This document shows, piece by piece, positions 1 through 9,133 of a stretch of DNA of 64,000 bases. The notes under the pieces were generated by a model. It made no database searches. It saw only the letters and a program-made list of their open reading frames with translations, and was not told the DNA's origin. A program made the translations under genes and the position numbers. Source of the DNA: Vreelandella subterranea (GTDB lineage Bacteria > Pseudomonadota > Gammaproteobacteria > Pseudomonadales > Halomonadaceae); NCBI RefSeq assembly GCF_900111305.1, contig NZ_FOGS01000007.1:124001-188000 (forward strand). The letters run 5' to 3'. Position 1 is the stretch's first letter, and every line of letters starts with the position of its first letter.

Positions 1-327
1 AAGCGGGTGGCGCAATCGCTGTGTGACTGGTATCCAGAAGGCCATGACAGGCAGCCATTGGCGCAATACAGCAATGCCCAGCTTGAGCGTTGGTCGGCAC
101 GGCTGAACCGCTGGCAGTTGAAACCTGCCGGTACTGAAGGGTGGCGAACGGCGGAAGTCACAATGGGGGGGGTGGATACCCAGGCAATTTCCTCCAAGAC
201 CTTTGAGGTCAGTGGATTGCCCCAGTTGCGGTTCATTGGCGAAGTGCTCGATGTGACCGGTGAGCTGGGAGGCTATAACTTTCAGTGGGCCTGGGCTAGC
301 GGGGTCGCCTGCGGTCAGGCTTGCTGA
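1..327 (+). CDS. HI0933-family flavoprotein (YhiN-like), C-terminal fragment
   Basis: The gene enters from outside the window, so only its last 108 codons are present. The visible end reads AEVTMGGVDT, then GLPQLRFIGEVLDVTGELGG and YNFQWAWASG, the conserved C-terminal FAD-binding signature of the HI0933/YhiN aminoacetone oxidase-like flavoproteins. In this family the glycine-rich stretch near the end contacts FAD. The protein is cytosolic and its physiological substrate is not settled. It is convergent with the yqjK-like gene, with only 22 bases between stops. The family assignment is secure; the true start cannot be seen. Confidence 0.85.
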   Translation, partial: KRVAQSLCDWYPEGHDRQPLAQYSNAQLERWSARLNRWQLKPAGTEGWRTAEVTMGGVDTQAISSKTFEVSGLPQLRFIGEVLDVTGELGGYNFQWAWASGVACGQAC

Positions 328-349
328 CCCAGACAAACCGCTGCGGGTA

Positions 350-670
350 TCAGGTGGTCGCCTTGGCAAGCAGCTTGAGCTTGCGTAAAAGCATGTACCC
401 CGCCAGGACCTTACGACCACTTGCCAGTACCCCGCGAGGATGACGGGCCAGGCGCAAGGCAACGAAACCGCCGACGACATAAGCAGGTATTTTAAAGCGT
501 TGCCAATGGGAGTCGAGGGGAGACGCCGCGCGCAAAAGCTGATCGCTGTCGACCAGGATATCCACACGCTGCTGCTCCAGTTCGGCTAGCAGGCGCGCCT
601 TGCGCTCCGCCCGGGAAGGTGGCTTGGTGTCGGCGCCTGTTGGCTTAGCGGGGGCGTTGGTCGGACTCAT
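350..670 (-). CDS. YqjK-like protein
   Basis: Small basic protein of 106 residues, third gene of a yqjD-yqjE-yqjK-type operon. The N-terminus is Pro/Lys-rich, followed by a helical charged region (SRAERKARLLAELEQQRVD) and a C-terminal basic helix rich in Leu and Lys. It overlaps the end of the upstream yqjE-like gene by 26 bases, which points to translational coupling. In enterobacteria the homologue is a poorly understood companion of the ribosome-anchoring membrane proteins YqjD and ElaB. The assignment rests mainly on operon position and size, since the sequence is weakly conserved. Confidence 0.6.
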   Translation of the reverse strand: MSPTNAPAKPTGADTKPPSRAERKARLLAELEQQRVDILVDSDQLLRAASPLDSHWQRFKIPAYVVGGFVALRLARHPRGVLASGRKVLAGYMLLRKLKLLAKATT

Positions 671-1046
671 TTTTAGCCTCCAGCAAGGCGCGGTCAGCCG
701 CCAGTTGGTTCAGCGTTTCTTTAAGCAGGGTGTGCTGTTTCGCTTGGCGAAGCGCAATCACGGCCAGCGTGAAGCTGGCCATAATCAATACCAGAGCGCT
801 TCCGCCAATGGCGGCAAGCCGATAGGTATCCCAGAACAGTACCACCACCAGTGCCACTAGGGTGGCGACGCCGAGCAACAGCAAAAGCAGGCTGGCGCCA
901 GCCAACAGCAGGAGTACAAGCAGCCGTGAGCGTTCTTCTTCCAGCTCTACCACCGCTAAACGCAAACGCGTTTCACCGTTGGCGATCAGCGAGCTGAGTA
1001 AGCGTTTAGCCGCCGAAAAAACGCGTTGGGTAGGCCCCAAAGCCAT
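645..1046 (-). CDS. YqjE-family inner membrane protein (phage holin superfamily fold)
   Basis: 133 residues with two adjacent strongly hydrophobic segments at about residues 43-70 (LLVLLLLAGASLLLLLLGVA and following) and 73-98, joined by a short turn. An amphipathic N-terminal helix precedes them and a charged C-terminal coil follows. This is the YqjE/PF07332 layout. Its ATG overlaps the stop of the upstream yqjD-like gene (TAATG), so the two are coupled. Likely an inner-membrane partner of YqjD. No enzymatic motif is visible. Confidence 0.75.
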   Translation of the reverse strand: MALGPTQRVFSAAKRLLSSLIANGETRLRLAVVELEEERSRLLVLLLLAGASLLLLLLGVATLVALVVVLFWDTYRLAAIGGSALVLIMASFTLAVIALRQAKQHTLLKETLNQLAADRALLEAKNESDQRPR

Positions 1047-1378
1047 TAGCGGCGACCGATGAGCATACCGATGATGACGCCTGCTGCAGCACCGATGCCG
1101 ATGCTGGTCCAGGGATTTTCGTGGACATAGCGGTCGCAGGCATCAGCCTGGTGTGTCAGGGAGTCGCGGGTGTCTTCATAAATACGCTCGCCACGCGCTT
1201 CCAGCCGTTGACGGGTATCCTTGAGACGCTGTTCGGCACGGCTGCGCAGATCACGCATTTCGTTGCTGGCGTCTTTTGAGGTGGCATTGACAAGCTCTTC
1301 GACGGTATCGCTCAGATGGCGCAGATCTTCTTTCAATTGATCGGCCTGAGCGGCGCTTTCATTTTGACGTTTAGCCAT
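1046..1378 (-). CDS. YqjD/ElaB/YgaM (DUF883) family membrane-anchored protein
   Basis: 110 residues: a long charged amphipathic helix (KEDLRHLSDTVEELVNATSK onward) with an Arg-rich heptad pattern, then one C-terminal transmembrane helix (SIGIGAAAGVIIGMLIGRR). This is the DUF883 C-tail-anchored layout. E. coli YqjD and ElaB bind ribosomes at the inner membrane in stationary phase. The ATG at 1378 is preferred over one 39 bases upstream because AAGGAAG lies a proper distance before it and homologues begin near MAKRQ. It is the first gene of the leftward three-gene operon. Confidence 0.8.
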   Translation of the reverse strand: MAKRQNESAAQADQLKEDLRHLSDTVEELVNATSKDASNEMRDLRSRAEQRLKDTRQRLEARGERIYEDTRDSLTHQADACDRYVHENPWTSIGIGAAAGVIIGMLIGRR

Positions 1379-1449
1379 GATGTCTTCCTTTGACGGTTGA
1401 TGGACAGCTATCAGCATAGCAGTCGCATAGTGACTGACAAGCGAATTGC

Positions 1450-2487
1450 CTATCGGTTCAGGCCGCTGGCGCTGAACAACGGGTTTAAACTGAACCCGAT
1501 GCTCAAGCGATGCACGCGGTGATCGTAGTCGATCAGGCTCTCGCCGTAACCGTAGTAGTACTGGACATGAGCGCGTAAGGAATTGAAGGTCGGCCAGCTA
1601 TAGTCGATTTGAGTTCCCATGTTGCCAGCGCTGGGGTTGCCCCGTAGCTGGCCACTGACTTCATGGTTGTCGTCGAGCCGTTTTGCGACACGGATGTCGC
1701 CGTAACCCATGTAGCGTTCAATATCCGGATTATCGTCATTGCCTCCGGATTCGGGAACCCGCCAGTGGGGCGCAAAAGTAACGGCCCAGTCGCCGCTTTG
1801 AAAGATGCTTTCTAGATAGACACGGTTCCAGCTTCGCGACAACGGATCCGAACGACCGTTGGACTGATGGTTGACCGCGACACGGTTACGGGTATTGACC
1901 CAGCCAAAAGCTCCCCACGGGGCATCGATGTCGATAAACACTTCGGGCTCGTAGTTGGTTTCGCGAAATGGAGAAGACGAATCAGTGTTGTAAGCCTGCC
2001 ACCAACTGCGCTGGGTATAACCAAAGTATATGTCACCGTAGCCGTTCCACAGTACATCCTCTGCCAGATTGACCTTGGCGCTGAACTGAAATTTTACTTC
2101 GGTATTATCCGGCGGGGAACTTGAGGAGACGCTTCTGAAGTTTTCGCGATTCTGTTTTTCATTATAGCTGACCGGCAATAAATAGTTGGTCCGGTGCGTG
2201 GTAATCGAAAAGGGATTGCGGCTGGATTCCTGTTCCAACTGGCGCCGCTCGCTGAGATCCTCAAGCGCGACCACCTCAGGTGACTGAATGACGGTCTCAT
2301 TGACGTCACCATTTGCGTCAACCGCTTCGGCCTGCTCCAGCTGCTGGTGAAGGCGGGAAAGTTCATTGTTCAGCTCGCTGATACGTGCCTCGATATCCTC
2401 GCGGGTATTGGCGTGCGTGAGAGCGCTGAAGACCGTCAGGCTGCATAGTACAAAGAAGCGTGTTAGATGTCGGTGTCGAATGACCAT
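1450..2487 (-). CDS. pldA: Outer membrane phospholipase A (OMPLA, phospholipase A1)
   Basis: 345 residues. A signal peptide (about 1-26, ending SALTHA) is followed by an extra 60-80 residue charged coiled region, then the OMPLA beta-barrel. The catalytic triad is visible as His207-x-Ser209 in VNHQSNGRSD and Asn221 in SWNRVY; the His to Asn spacing of 14 equals that of E. coli OMPLA. The enzyme sits in the outer membrane, dimerises with calcium and hydrolyses phospholipids that reach the outer leaflet. E. coli OMPLA has no such long N-terminal coil. The internal ATG at 2487 fits the signal peptide better than the upstream start at 2598. Confidence 0.9.
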   Translation of the reverse strand: MVIRHRHLTRFFVLCSLTVFSALTHANTREDIEARISELNNELSRLHQQLEQAEAVDANGDVNETVIQSPEVVALEDLSERRQLEQESSRNPFSITTHRTNYLLPVSYNEKQNRENFRSVSSSSPPDNTEVKFQFSAKVNLAEDVLWNGYGDIYFGYTQRSWWQAYNTDSSSPFRETNYEPEVFIDIDAPWGAFGWVNTRNRVAVNHQSNGRSDPLSRSWNRVYLESIFQSGDWAVTFAPHWRVPESGGNDDNPDIERYMGYGDIRVAKRLDDNHEVSGQLRGNPSAGNMGTQIDYSWPTFNSLRAHVQYYYGYGESLIDYDHRVHRLSIGFSLNPLFSASGLNR

Positions 2488-2638
2488 CGATAACTCACAT
2501 GAATAGGGTGGGGCACATGCCTGTGCTTGAGCTGTTCTATCATGCTGACGACGTAAGTCAACTGTTATGATTGCGCAGCGACTGCCAACCCCCGACAATA
2601 GCCAAGCTTAATATTGACGCGTAGCGAGGCATAGCGCT

Positions 2639-5600
2639 GTGGTGAAATTCGCCTTCCCTTTGGCAATGAAAGGGTTATTGGTCCTGATGCTACTATTTTG
2701 TAGCGTTGCCTTGAAGGCGGCGGCGTTGGAAGATGCCCCCGACGAAGCCACGCTCCAGGAACGGCTTGATCAGCTTGAATCGCAGGAAACCTTAAACGCG
2801 CAGCAGGAGTTGGATCAACAAGCCTTGATCGCCGCACTGGAGGCCTACGAGCGCCTGGATGCCATTGCACAGCAGCTAGCGGAGCTGGAGGAGCGGGTAA
2901 GTCAGGCGCCTGATGAGCTGATTGCCGTCGAGCGTGAGCTCGCAGAGGTTGAAGATGGCGATGACATGCCATCGATCGATGAGCTCAGCAATTTACCCTT
3001 GGCGGCACTGGAGTCCGAGCAGGCAGAGGCGCTGAACCAGCTCCAGCAGCTTCAGAGCCAGCTTGCGGAAGTGAATTCGCAGTTTCTGACCGCACAAACG
3101 TTGCCCGAACGCGCCCAGCAATCCATGGCCGTGACGCTTGAGCGCATGGAATCGCTGCGCCGTGACGCCGCTGAACGTGAAGCGCTACTGGGGGATCGTC
3201 AGCTATCCGCCCTGAATGATGCGCGCATGATTCAATTGCGCCTCGAGCGGGCCGTTGCCGATCGCGAGGTGGCTCTCTACCAGCGCCAGTTGAGCGCCAA
3301 CGGACGGTTGCGTGATCTTGCCCAGCAGCGTCGGGACCTGTTGATGCTGAAAATCGATCAACAGGAACAGCGGCTGAATCTGCTGCAAAACGTTATAGAC
3401 CGGGAACGGCGGTTGGCATCGGAACAGGCGATTGCCGATGCTGCCCAGAAGGATCCCTTGATTGCCGCGGGTCACCCTGTGGTGGAGCAGGCCCAGCAGC
3501 GTAACCAATCGCTTAGTCTGGCGCTATTGCAGGCGGGCGAGCGGGATAACAGCCTGGTGCGCGACAATATCGATGCCCAACGCCAGCTCGAGCACGTGCG
3601 TCAGCTACAGCGCAGCTTGAATGAGCAGATAGAAGCCATTCGTGGCAGCCAGTTGCTGTCACGGATACTGCGCGAGCAGCGCCAGTCGCTGCCCAACGTC
3701 CAGCCCCGTCGCGATCTGCAGGACGAAATAGCCGACTTGCGCCTCAAGCAGTTCGATCTGGTTCGCCAGCGCGACCAGTTACGCCAGGCCGAGCAGCTGG
3801 CCAGGCAACGGCTCAAGGATGCCAATGTCGAACCGACCCCCGCGCTGATCAATACGCTGTCAAGGCTCTACCAGTCGCGCCGCGAACTGGTTGATGAGCT
3901 TGAAGAGGTCTATGGTCGGTTGTTAAGTGCTGCCGTCGAGCTGCAGCTCAATCAACAGCAACTGCTGGCCACTACTCAAGCCTTGCGCAATACCATTGAT
4001 GAGCAGTTGTTCTGGGTGGCCAATAGCCGTCCGTTGGACGTTAACTGGCTCCGGCAGCTACCTCAACATCTACGCCTCGAGTGGCAGGAAGGCGAATGGC
4101 GCGCTGCCTTGCCAAATCGCTGGCCGTCACTGGATTGGGCAATGTTAAGCGGCATTCCCTTTTTTGCCGCCGGGCTTTTGCTGGCCGTTATGCGTCGCCG
4201 AATCAAGGCGCGCCTGGCGATACTCCATGGTCAGATCGGACGACTCAAAAGCGACACCCAACTGCATACGCCCAGAGCCGTTTTCCTCAACGCCTTGCTG
4301 GCAGCCTCAGGGCCCTTGGCGCTGGCGGGAGTAGGGGTGGCTCTGGGTACCACCGAGAGTCTGCTGGCGGCGAACCTGGCGCCCGCGCTGGTGCAACTGG
4401 CGTTGAGCTGGGTTGTGGTCGCCTGGGGGCGGCGGCTTTTGGTGGCTGGTGGCGTGGCTGAGCAACACTTCACCTGGTCGCCTGCTTATAACGCTCAACT
4501 GCGGCGTTTGCTGGCCGGACTTGGGGTGGCGCTGGTACCGGTGATTGCCATTTCGACACTGGCCGACAGTCTTCAGACGCCGCTCGCCCAACGGCCGGTT
4601 GCCATGGGACTGTTGACACTGGGGCTGCTGGCAATGAGCGTGTGCTTGGCCAGGCTGATCCTGGCCCACGTGCCCATCTTTGGCGTGCGCCTGTTCCGTC
4701 TGCTGCTGGGTCTGGCCATGTCGGCAGTGCCTGTCGTCCTGCTGGGGCTGGTGGTGTGGGGATATGAATACACGGCGTTGCGGCTGGTGGGTCGCTTTGT
4801 TGCCACGCTCTACCTGCTGGGCCTGTGGGTGGTGGTAGAAGCCACGGTGGTGCGTAGTCTGGCCGTGGCAGCAAGGCGTTTGGCCTACCGGCGCGCACTG
4901 GCAAAGCGCCGTGCCCAGGTTCAGGAGGGGGCCGAAGGCGGTCTGGAAGTCGTAGAAGAGCCGCCGTTGGACATGGAGCAGATCAATACCCAGTCGCTGC
5001 GCCTCTCCAAGCTGATTTTGCTGGTTGCCTTCAGTGGCCTGCTTTATCTGGTCTGGGCAGACCTGCTCTCAGTGCTGGGGTACTTGGATCAGGTGTCGCT
5101 ATGGGATAACACCGACGGAGAACTGGTCGACAGCGCGTTGTCGATTTCCGACCTCTTTGCTGCCCTGCTGGTGGTCGCATTGACGTTTATTCTGGCGCGC
5201 AATCTGCCGGGGCTGCTGGAAGTCATGGTGCTTTCCCGCCTGACGTTAAAGCAGGGTAGTGCCTATGCCATCAGCTCCTTGTTGTCCTACACCATTGTCG
5301 GTACTGGTATTGTATCGGCTCTGGGCACGCTTGGCGTGTCCTGGGACAAATTACAATGGCTGGTAGCGGCCTTGAGTGTGGGCCTGGGGTTTGGGCTCCA
5401 GGAGATCTTCGCCAACTTTATCTCCGGGCTGATTATCCTGTTCGAACGCCCCATCCGGATTGGCGACACCATCACCCTGGGTAACCTGCACGGCACGGTG
5501 AGTCGTATGCGCATCCGTGCGACGACGGTGACCGATTTTGATCGCAAAGAAATCATCATTCCCAATAAAACCTTCGTAACCGATCAATTGATCAACTGGT

Positions 5601-5971
5601 CGCTCTCGGACAACGTGACCCGTGTGGTGCTGACCTATGGCGTGGTCCATGGCTCGGATCTGGCGACGGTGCACCGCTTGTTGCGTCAGGCGGCGGACGA
5701 AAATGCCCGAGTGCTTGCCGACCCCGAGCCGCAGGTGTTCTGCATGAGCTATGGGCCCCATAGCCTCAACTTTGAACTGCGTATTTTTGTCAACGATCTG
5801 CTGGATCGGCTGTTTGCCGCCGATGAGATCAACTGCCGGGTGGATGCACTGTTCCGCGACGCGGGCGTACGCATAGCCTTCGAACAAATGGATGTCTGGT
5901 TGCACCGGGCGTCGGGGGAGTCGGTGAAGGTGGAAACGCTAACGTCACCCCCGGGCGCGTCCAGTGACTAA
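2639..5971 (+). CDS. Large mechanosensitive channel, MscK/MscM (KefA) type
   Basis: 1110 residues, the size of MscK or YjeP/MscM. A signal-like N-terminus is followed by about 450 residues of periplasmic coiled coil rich in Gln and Leu, then many transmembrane helices from about residue 500. The MscS-type pore and beta domain come last: GLQEIFANFISGLIILFERP, then RIGDTITLGNLHGTV and IPNKTFVTDQLINWSL. Such channels open under membrane tension and release solutes on osmotic downshock, a natural function in a halophile. The GTG start at 2639 has GCGAGG about 8 bases upstream; a second GTG follows directly. It is divergent from pldA and convergent with tlyA, overlapping the latter by 4 bases. Confidence 0.9.
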   Translation: MVKFAFPLAMKGLLVLMLLFCSVALKAAALEDAPDEATLQERLDQLESQETLNAQQELDQQALIAALEAYERLDAIAQQLAELEERVSQAPDELIAVERELAEVEDGDDMPSIDELSNLPLAALESEQAEALNQLQQLQSQLAEVNSQFLTAQTLPERAQQSMAVTLERMESLRRDAAEREALLGDRQLSALNDARMIQLRLERAVADREVALYQRQLSANGRLRDLAQQRRDLLMLKIDQQEQRLNLLQNVIDRERRLASEQAIADAAQKDPLIAAGHPVVEQAQQRNQSLSLALLQAGERDNSLVRDNIDAQRQLEHVRQLQRSLNEQIEAIRGSQLLSRILREQRQSLPNVQPRRDLQDEIADLRLKQFDLVRQRDQLRQAEQLARQRLKDANVEPTPALINTLSRLYQSRRELVDELEEVYGRLLSAAVELQLNQQQLLATTQALRNTIDEQLFWVANSRPLDVNWLRQLPQHLRLEWQEGEWRAALPNRWPSLDWAMLSGIPFFAAGLLLAVMRRRIKARLAILHGQIGRLKSDTQLHTPRAVFLNALLAASGPLALAGVGVALGTTESLLAANLAPALVQLALSWVVVAWGRRLLVAGGVAEQHFTWSPAYNAQLRRLLAGLGVALVPVIAISTLADSLQTPLAQRPVAMGLLTLGLLAMSVCLARLILAHVPIFGVRLFRLLLGLAMSAVPVVLLGLVVWGYEYTALRLVGRFVATLYLLGLWVVVEATVVRSLAVAARRLAYRRALAKRRAQVQEGAEGGLEVVEEPPLDMEQINTQSLRLSKLILLVAFSGLLYLVWADLLSVLGYLDQVSLWDNTDGELVDSALSISDLFAALLVVALTFILARNLPGLLEVMVLSRLTLKQGSAYAISSLLSYTIVGTGIVSALGTLGVSWDKLQWLVAALSVGLGFGLQEIFANFISGLIILFERPIRIGDTITLGNLHGTVSRMRIRATTVTDFDRKEIIIPNKTFVTDQLINWSLSDNVTRVVLTYGVVHGSDLATVHRLLRQAADENARVLADPEPQVFCMSYGPHSLNFELRIFVNDLLDRLFAADEINCRVDALFRDAGVRIAFEQMDVWLHRASGESVKVETLTSPPGASSD

Positions 5972-6726
5972 TCGTTTTTTTGCGCGTAAAGCAGAAATTC
6001 GCGGTTGCCGTCGCCGCCGGTGATCGGGCTGATTTGCCAATGCTGGATGGTGAACCCCAGCGACTGACATGCTTCCCGCAAGCGTTCCTCTACCGCTTGA
6101 TAATGCGCGGCATCGCGGACCACGCCGCGTTTGTCCAGTGCTTTCGACGTCAACTCGAACTGCGGCTTTACCAGCGATATCAGCCGTCCATGGCGAGGCA
6201 GTAGGGCGGCTATCTCAGGCAGGATCAGGGTTTGCGAGATAAACGACACGTCCATGACGGCGAGGTCGACGGGGTGCTCGGCGAGCGCCTGTTGCAGGGT
6301 CTCTTCCCCACGCATGGCGCGGGCATTGATGCCTTCCAGGCAGGTGATCCGTGGGTCGTTGCGAAGGCGTGCGTCCAACTGGTCATGGCCCACTTCGACA
6401 CCAATCACGTGGCGCGCGCCAGCTTGCAAAGCGCAGTCGCTGAACCCCCCTGTTGACTGGCCGACGTCGAGGACCCCAAGTCCGTCGAGGCGGAGTTCAA
6501 GTGCGTCAAGCATGGCTTCCAGCTTGAGGCCAGCGCGCGATACGAAGCGCTCCTCAGGGTCCGGGGCAACGTACAGGTGGGTATCTTCGGGCCACTTTTC
6601 GCTGGGTTTGGTCAGTGCCTGCTTCGTCTCATCAAGCGAAACACGGCCATTGCGGATAAGGCGCTGTGCACGGGTACGTGAGCTCGTCAGCCCCTGGCTG
6701 ACGAGCAGTTGGTCAAGTCGCATCAT
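5968..6726 (-). CDS. tlyA: TlyA-family rRNA 2'-O-methyltransferase
   Basis: 252 residues. An N-terminal S4 RNA-binding domain (MRLDQLLVSQGLTSSRTRA, QRLIRNGRVSL) is followed by an FtsJ-type methyltransferase domain with the SAM-binding loop DVGQSTGGFSDC and the later motifs VMDVSFISQTLILPE and LVKPQFE. The family methylates cytidine 2'-OH groups in ribosomal RNA; the exact target here is not visible. Its ATG overlaps the stop of the upstream 680-residue gene (ATGA) and no strong ribosome site is seen, which suggests coupling. It ends within the last codons of the convergent channel gene. Confidence 0.9.
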   Translation of the reverse strand: MMRLDQLLVSQGLTSSRTRAQRLIRNGRVSLDETKQALTKPSEKWPEDTHLYVAPDPEERFVSRAGLKLEAMLDALELRLDGLGVLDVGQSTGGFSDCALQAGARHVIGVEVGHDQLDARLRNDPRITCLEGINARAMRGEETLQQALAEHPVDLAVMDVSFISQTLILPEIAALLPRHGRLISLVKPQFELTSKALDKRGVVRDAAHYQAVEERLREACQSLGFTIQHWQISPITGGDGNREFLLYAQKND

Positions 6727-8765
6727 GGATCGTTGGGCGGGGTATGGTGAGGGCCTTCGTTGGCTTGCAGCTCCGTGGCGGGTAGCCGTTCGGCCCCCCA
6801 GCTTTGCTGCAGGTAACGTTTAACGGTATCCAGCTCGTCTTCGGTGACTGTCGCCAGTTCACCGCGCTCAAGTGGGTCAAAGTGATAAATGTACAGCCGC
6901 GAAACAAATTGCGAAAACGGCAGCGACGCTTCACCGAAGCGTTCGCCGTGTCCCGCGGTGCTGACCTTGACGCCATCGCCCCAATCCTGACCGCTGTCGT
7001 TATTGGGGTTGTAAAAATAAATGCGCATCACGTCGTTAGGGTCAAGGGAAGCGCGCAGGATGGTAATGGCGTGCCAGCCAATAAAACGGGCGGCGCTGTC
7101 TGTCACGGCGATACCGGCAGGCTGCGGATGAATCAGCGGCTGGTTGCCATTGTAGTAAGGGTGGTAGCAGGCGTAAAAATGAAGAATGAAATCATTCAAG
7201 TCGATTAACTTGCCGGTCGCAACATCGACATTGATACGAAAGCCGCGGCCAGACCACCAGCCGTGAAATTCCGGATTTACCCAGCGGTGGGGGTCGCCTT
7301 CACGGCCAACGCAGCGCCGCCCCATCTCGGCGTAGATACGGTCCAGGTGAGGCACTACAATCAACGAAACGGGGTCAAGATCTATGGGTAGCTCGGTGGC
7401 GACACCTGAGAGGCTCGCCATCGAAGAGATGGCCTGGCCTTCGAAGTGCATGATGATCTCGTCATCCCGTGCGGCCCAGGCGACCATCTGCAATAAGTAA
7501 TCCGGGTCATTGTAAGCCCACATTGATAACGCGCGAGCCGACTGGCAGGTCGGGTTATTGCCCTGACCAACACCTAACGGCAAGCCCAGCATGCACAGCA
7601 CCCCTTCCAGCAAACGAGCCCTTGGCGACGCGGACTCGCCATAGGCAATATTCAGCCGTGCCTGGGACCATTCGGAAATAGGCAGGTTGAGCTGGCGCCA
7701 CATGGCCGGTGCCACCGGTGGCTGGTAAAGAATCCCACGCTCGAGCATCAGGGCCAGCCCGTAGACTGCCTGGGCCGTGGCGGGATAAACGCTGCCGCGA
7801 ATCAGCGCATGGACCAGCTCGCGGTAACACAGCAGGCAATCACGGCCGGTTGACGAGAGCCCGAAGGCTTCAGACACCAGGTGATCCCCCTCCTCGAGCA
7901 AGTGACGCAGCAGAACCGCGTGATAGGGCGATACCAGTCCGGTATCGTGCATGGCACGGGCAAACCCGGTCGCTTCAGCCTGTAGAGCCGATTGGTCCAT
8001 GCCATCCAGCCGCTCGCGGTAGATATCAATACCTGGGTCTTCGCGACACGCCTGTGTTGGCCCGAACAGCGAGCTGACCAGCCTGTCGGCACCCTGGCCG
8101 CTAGACCCCAGGTCGATCTCGGGGTTCGCCTGGCACAGGGAGATCTGGGTAATCATCTGTTTGATAGACTCGACCTGAATAGGGCGCTGCTTGAGGATAC
8201 GCCAGATCTCGTCAATCAACTGGTCAATGATGTGTTCGTAACCAACCCGTTCAGCCAGATACTGGAAGAGCTGGCGTGGAATGACGGCCAGGCGGCCCTG
8301 CTGTTCGCGCTCAGCTTCGCTTGGCGCGGTAAACAGCAGCCAGAGGTTGATGGCGATGACCTGGGTCAGGTAATGATGGGCAAATTCTTCCGATACCAAT
8401 GGATGGGCATAAACACCCTTCGCGACAGCGAGTAAACGAATCTCGCTTAGCGTCTCGATGACTACCACGTTGGGGTCGGTGCTTTTAAGCGCAAACGTGG
8501 TCAGGGTTGGCACCAGGTACTGGGGGGTTTCCCAGTCGGAACCCAAGAAGACGCCCGCCGCCTCAAACGCTTGCGCACGTTCTTCGAGCGCTTGAGTGCC
8601 GCCATCCAGCATTAAAAGTTCGTGAGCTGTATCCAAGACGCGCGGTAGTTCCGCTGGTTTCAAGGACGCAGGCGCTTGCGAGAGCAGGCGCACGGCGTCG
8701 TCAAAGCTGGTCAGCAGCCCGTTTAACTTATCGTCTGGCGTCGCTGGCTGTTGATCGGTGGTCAC
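6723..8765 (-). CDS. Uncharacterised 680-residue protein with possible cysteine-protease-like triad
   Basis: I do not recognise this family by name. There is no signal peptide or membrane helix, so it is probably cytosolic. Residues 1-380 are helical and repeat-like. The C-terminal part has a Cys in a helix-start context (GQGNNPTCQSARALSMW, Cys407), a later His at a strand start (GWHAITI, His565) and an Asn/Asp-rich strand end (IYFYNPNND, about 586-590). This order and spacing resemble papain or transglutaminase-type cysteine hydrolases, but that is inference. The start is GTG with GAGGAG a few bases upstream. It is translationally coupled to tlyA downstream. Confidence 0.6.
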   Translation of the reverse strand: MTTDQQPATPDDKLNGLLTSFDDAVRLLSQAPASLKPAELPRVLDTAHELLMLDGGTQALEERAQAFEAAGVFLGSDWETPQYLVPTLTTFALKSTDPNVVVIETLSEIRLLAVAKGVYAHPLVSEEFAHHYLTQVIAINLWLLFTAPSEAEREQQGRLAVIPRQLFQYLAERVGYEHIIDQLIDEIWRILKQRPIQVESIKQMITQISLCQANPEIDLGSSGQGADRLVSSLFGPTQACREDPGIDIYRERLDGMDQSALQAEATGFARAMHDTGLVSPYHAVLLRHLLEEGDHLVSEAFGLSSTGRDCLLCYRELVHALIRGSVYPATAQAVYGLALMLERGILYQPPVAPAMWRQLNLPISEWSQARLNIAYGESASPRARLLEGVLCMLGLPLGVGQGNNPTCQSARALSMWAYNDPDYLLQMVAWAARDDEIIMHFEGQAISSMASLSGVATELPIDLDPVSLIVVPHLDRIYAEMGRRCVGREGDPHRWVNPEFHGWWSGRGFRINVDVATGKLIDLNDFILHFYACYHPYYNGNQPLIHPQPAGIAVTDSAARFIGWHAITILRASLDPNDVMRIYFYNPNNDSGQDWGDGVKVSTAGHGERFGEASLPFSQFVSRLYIYHFDPLERGELATVTEDELDTVKRYLQQSWGAERLPATELQANEGPHHTPPNDP

Positions 8766-8768
8766 GAT

Positions 8769-9133
8769 GACTCCTCGTCCCGGGTGAGCGGGGGATTATA
8801 CATAGAAGTCGAGATCTTCTTGATGTTTTAGTAGATCGCGAAGCGAATGGGCTTTCTCAACCTTAACGTAGACCAGTCCTCGGTGGGTACCAAATGGGAT
8901 ACTTTCGACGATGACACTGAGGCACCAGCCAGCGTGGTGCAGCGCCTGTTTGGCCTCCTGGGCACGGGTAATATCTGCCGGTTGGGGAGAAAACGTTAAA
9001 CAGGTACGTCTACCCTACACACAAGCGGTGATGTCGGCCATGTAACGGTTGTCCGGCTGGCAAACGCTGGCAGTGGAATATGTTAAGCTTCACCGCTAAA
9101 TGAACGTTTCAACGGCAAGAGGAAAAGGCCAAG
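8769..9133. other. Gene-poor interval between the 680-residue gene and DUF1820
   Basis: This 365-base stretch holds no intact gene. Its left two thirds contain the interrupted minus-strand reading frame listed separately. The right end, about 9042-9133, should hold the promoter of the DUF1820 gene; I see no hexamer pair convincing enough to call. Confidence 0.5.
8796..9041 (-). pseudogene. Small gene interrupted by an in-frame amber codon
   Basis: On the minus strand an ATG at 9041 opens MADITACV, a TAG at 9017-9015 interrupts, and the same frame continues for 72 codons to a TAA at 8798-8796. The downstream part reads like a folded small protein (ADITRAQEAKQALHHAGWCL, then SVIVESIPFGTHRGLVYVKV) and has no start codon of its own near its beginning. 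A conserved small protein with a nonsense mutation is the simplest reading. A sequencing error or an unrelated open stretch are alternatives. Function unknown. Confidence 0.45.
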
